Shown: positions 63,843-64,000 of the stretch, in pieces
Position numbering within the stretch: position 1 is the stretch's first letter
How the letters are laid out: each line of letters begins with the position of its first letter
DNA from: Closterium sp. NIES-65
Lineage: Eukaryota; Streptophyta; Zygnematophyceae; Desmidiales; Closteriaceae
Length of the DNA stretch: 64,000 nucleotides
Assembly (NCBI GenBank): GCA_948144175.1
Contig: CANXME010002057.1
Location: forward strand, 2,776,001 to 2,840,000
Direction: 5' to 3'
The notes under the pieces: generated by a model
Database searches by the model: none
Told to the model about the DNA's origin: nothing
The model's input: the letters and a program-made list of their open reading frames with translations, nothing else
Position numbers and translations under genes: made by a program

Positions 63843-64000
63843 CTGGGGGGACGGGGTCTCACGAGTGCGCACCTGCAGCTGGCGCGGACCACCACCGGAG
63901 CCACTCCTCTGTGCAGAGCCGCGACCAACTCCACTGCCGCCGCCGCCGCCGCCTCCACCACCTCCTCCGCCTCCGCTCCCACCGCCGCCGCCTCCTCCGC
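63843..64000 (-). pseudogene. Copia J gag, continuation after H
   Basis: The minus strand reads the glycine-codon tract (GGX repeats) and, next to H, the region after the QLREWY box, as at 25600-25700 in C. It runs off the right edge. The long triplet repeat at 63930-64000 is the glycine tract. Confidence 0.85.

Noticed and set aside
1-64000. tRNA or rRNA genes
   Set aside because: No cloverleaf-compatible A/B box pair or conserved rRNA segment was noticed. tRNA-like matches are only the short primer-binding sites.

Overview
The window is a eukaryotic, probably green-lineage (plant or streptophyte-alga-like), repeat-dense nuclear segment with high GC. The evidence is the plant-type primer-binding sites (TGGTATCAGAGC-like), several Ty1/copia families, a Ty3/gypsy chromovirus and a hAT transposase. 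I recognised no host gene, tRNA, rRNA or CRISPR array. Nearly every long reading frame is retrotransposon gag/pol or its antisense shadow. I cannot name the species. Family names used here (S, D, G, H, F) are mine. S = copia with very short LTRs of about 125-132 bp (elements A, B, C, E, J). D = copia with LTRs of about 1.18 kb (D1, D2, D3). G = gypsy (G1, G2). H = copia with an 834-bp LTR (element H and the solo LTR K). F = an old copia.

Layout. 1-460: fragment A (S family, minus). 461-5486: B (S family, minus), a deletion and duplication derivative with GC-rich minisatellites. 5487-6930 and 13306-about 14820: G1, a decayed gypsy element (minus). It is split by solo LTR K (6931-7465 plus 13006-13305, target duplication TTCCG), and K is itself split by the nearly complete chromovirus G2 (7466-13005, target duplication GGTTT). 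About 14990-19600: decayed copia F (plus). About 19690-20471 and 47042-about 47760: the two halves of a decayed hAT transposase.

Between the hAT halves lies a 26.6-kb nest. D1 (plus) entered the hAT gene. C (S family, minus) entered the first 30 bp of D1's 5' LTR. D3 (plus) sits inside D1's RNase H. D2 (minus, nearly intact) lies inside D3's 5' LTR with a perfect target duplication GCCAC. 47760-48633 is AT-richer and holds nothing I can identify. 48634-about 55737: E, a long S-family element (minus) with a repeat-filled leader. 55738-59074 and 63843-64000: J, an S-family element lacking RT and RNase H. J is interrupted by H (plus, 59075-63842, target duplication CTGGG), which lost its RNase H and most of its 3' LTR.

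How the parts work together. The elements encode the usual copy-and-paste machinery. Gag forms the particle, protease cuts the polyprotein, RT and RNase H copy the RNA from a tRNA primer, and integrase inserts the DNA. In G2 a chromodomain after integrase probably directs insertion to marked chromatin. G2 and D2 are the youngest and most complete, each needing only two lesions to explain its broken frame. The rest are decayed, truncated or recombined. The main value of the window is the stratigraphy of nested insertions, supported by target duplications and LTR-LTR comparison.
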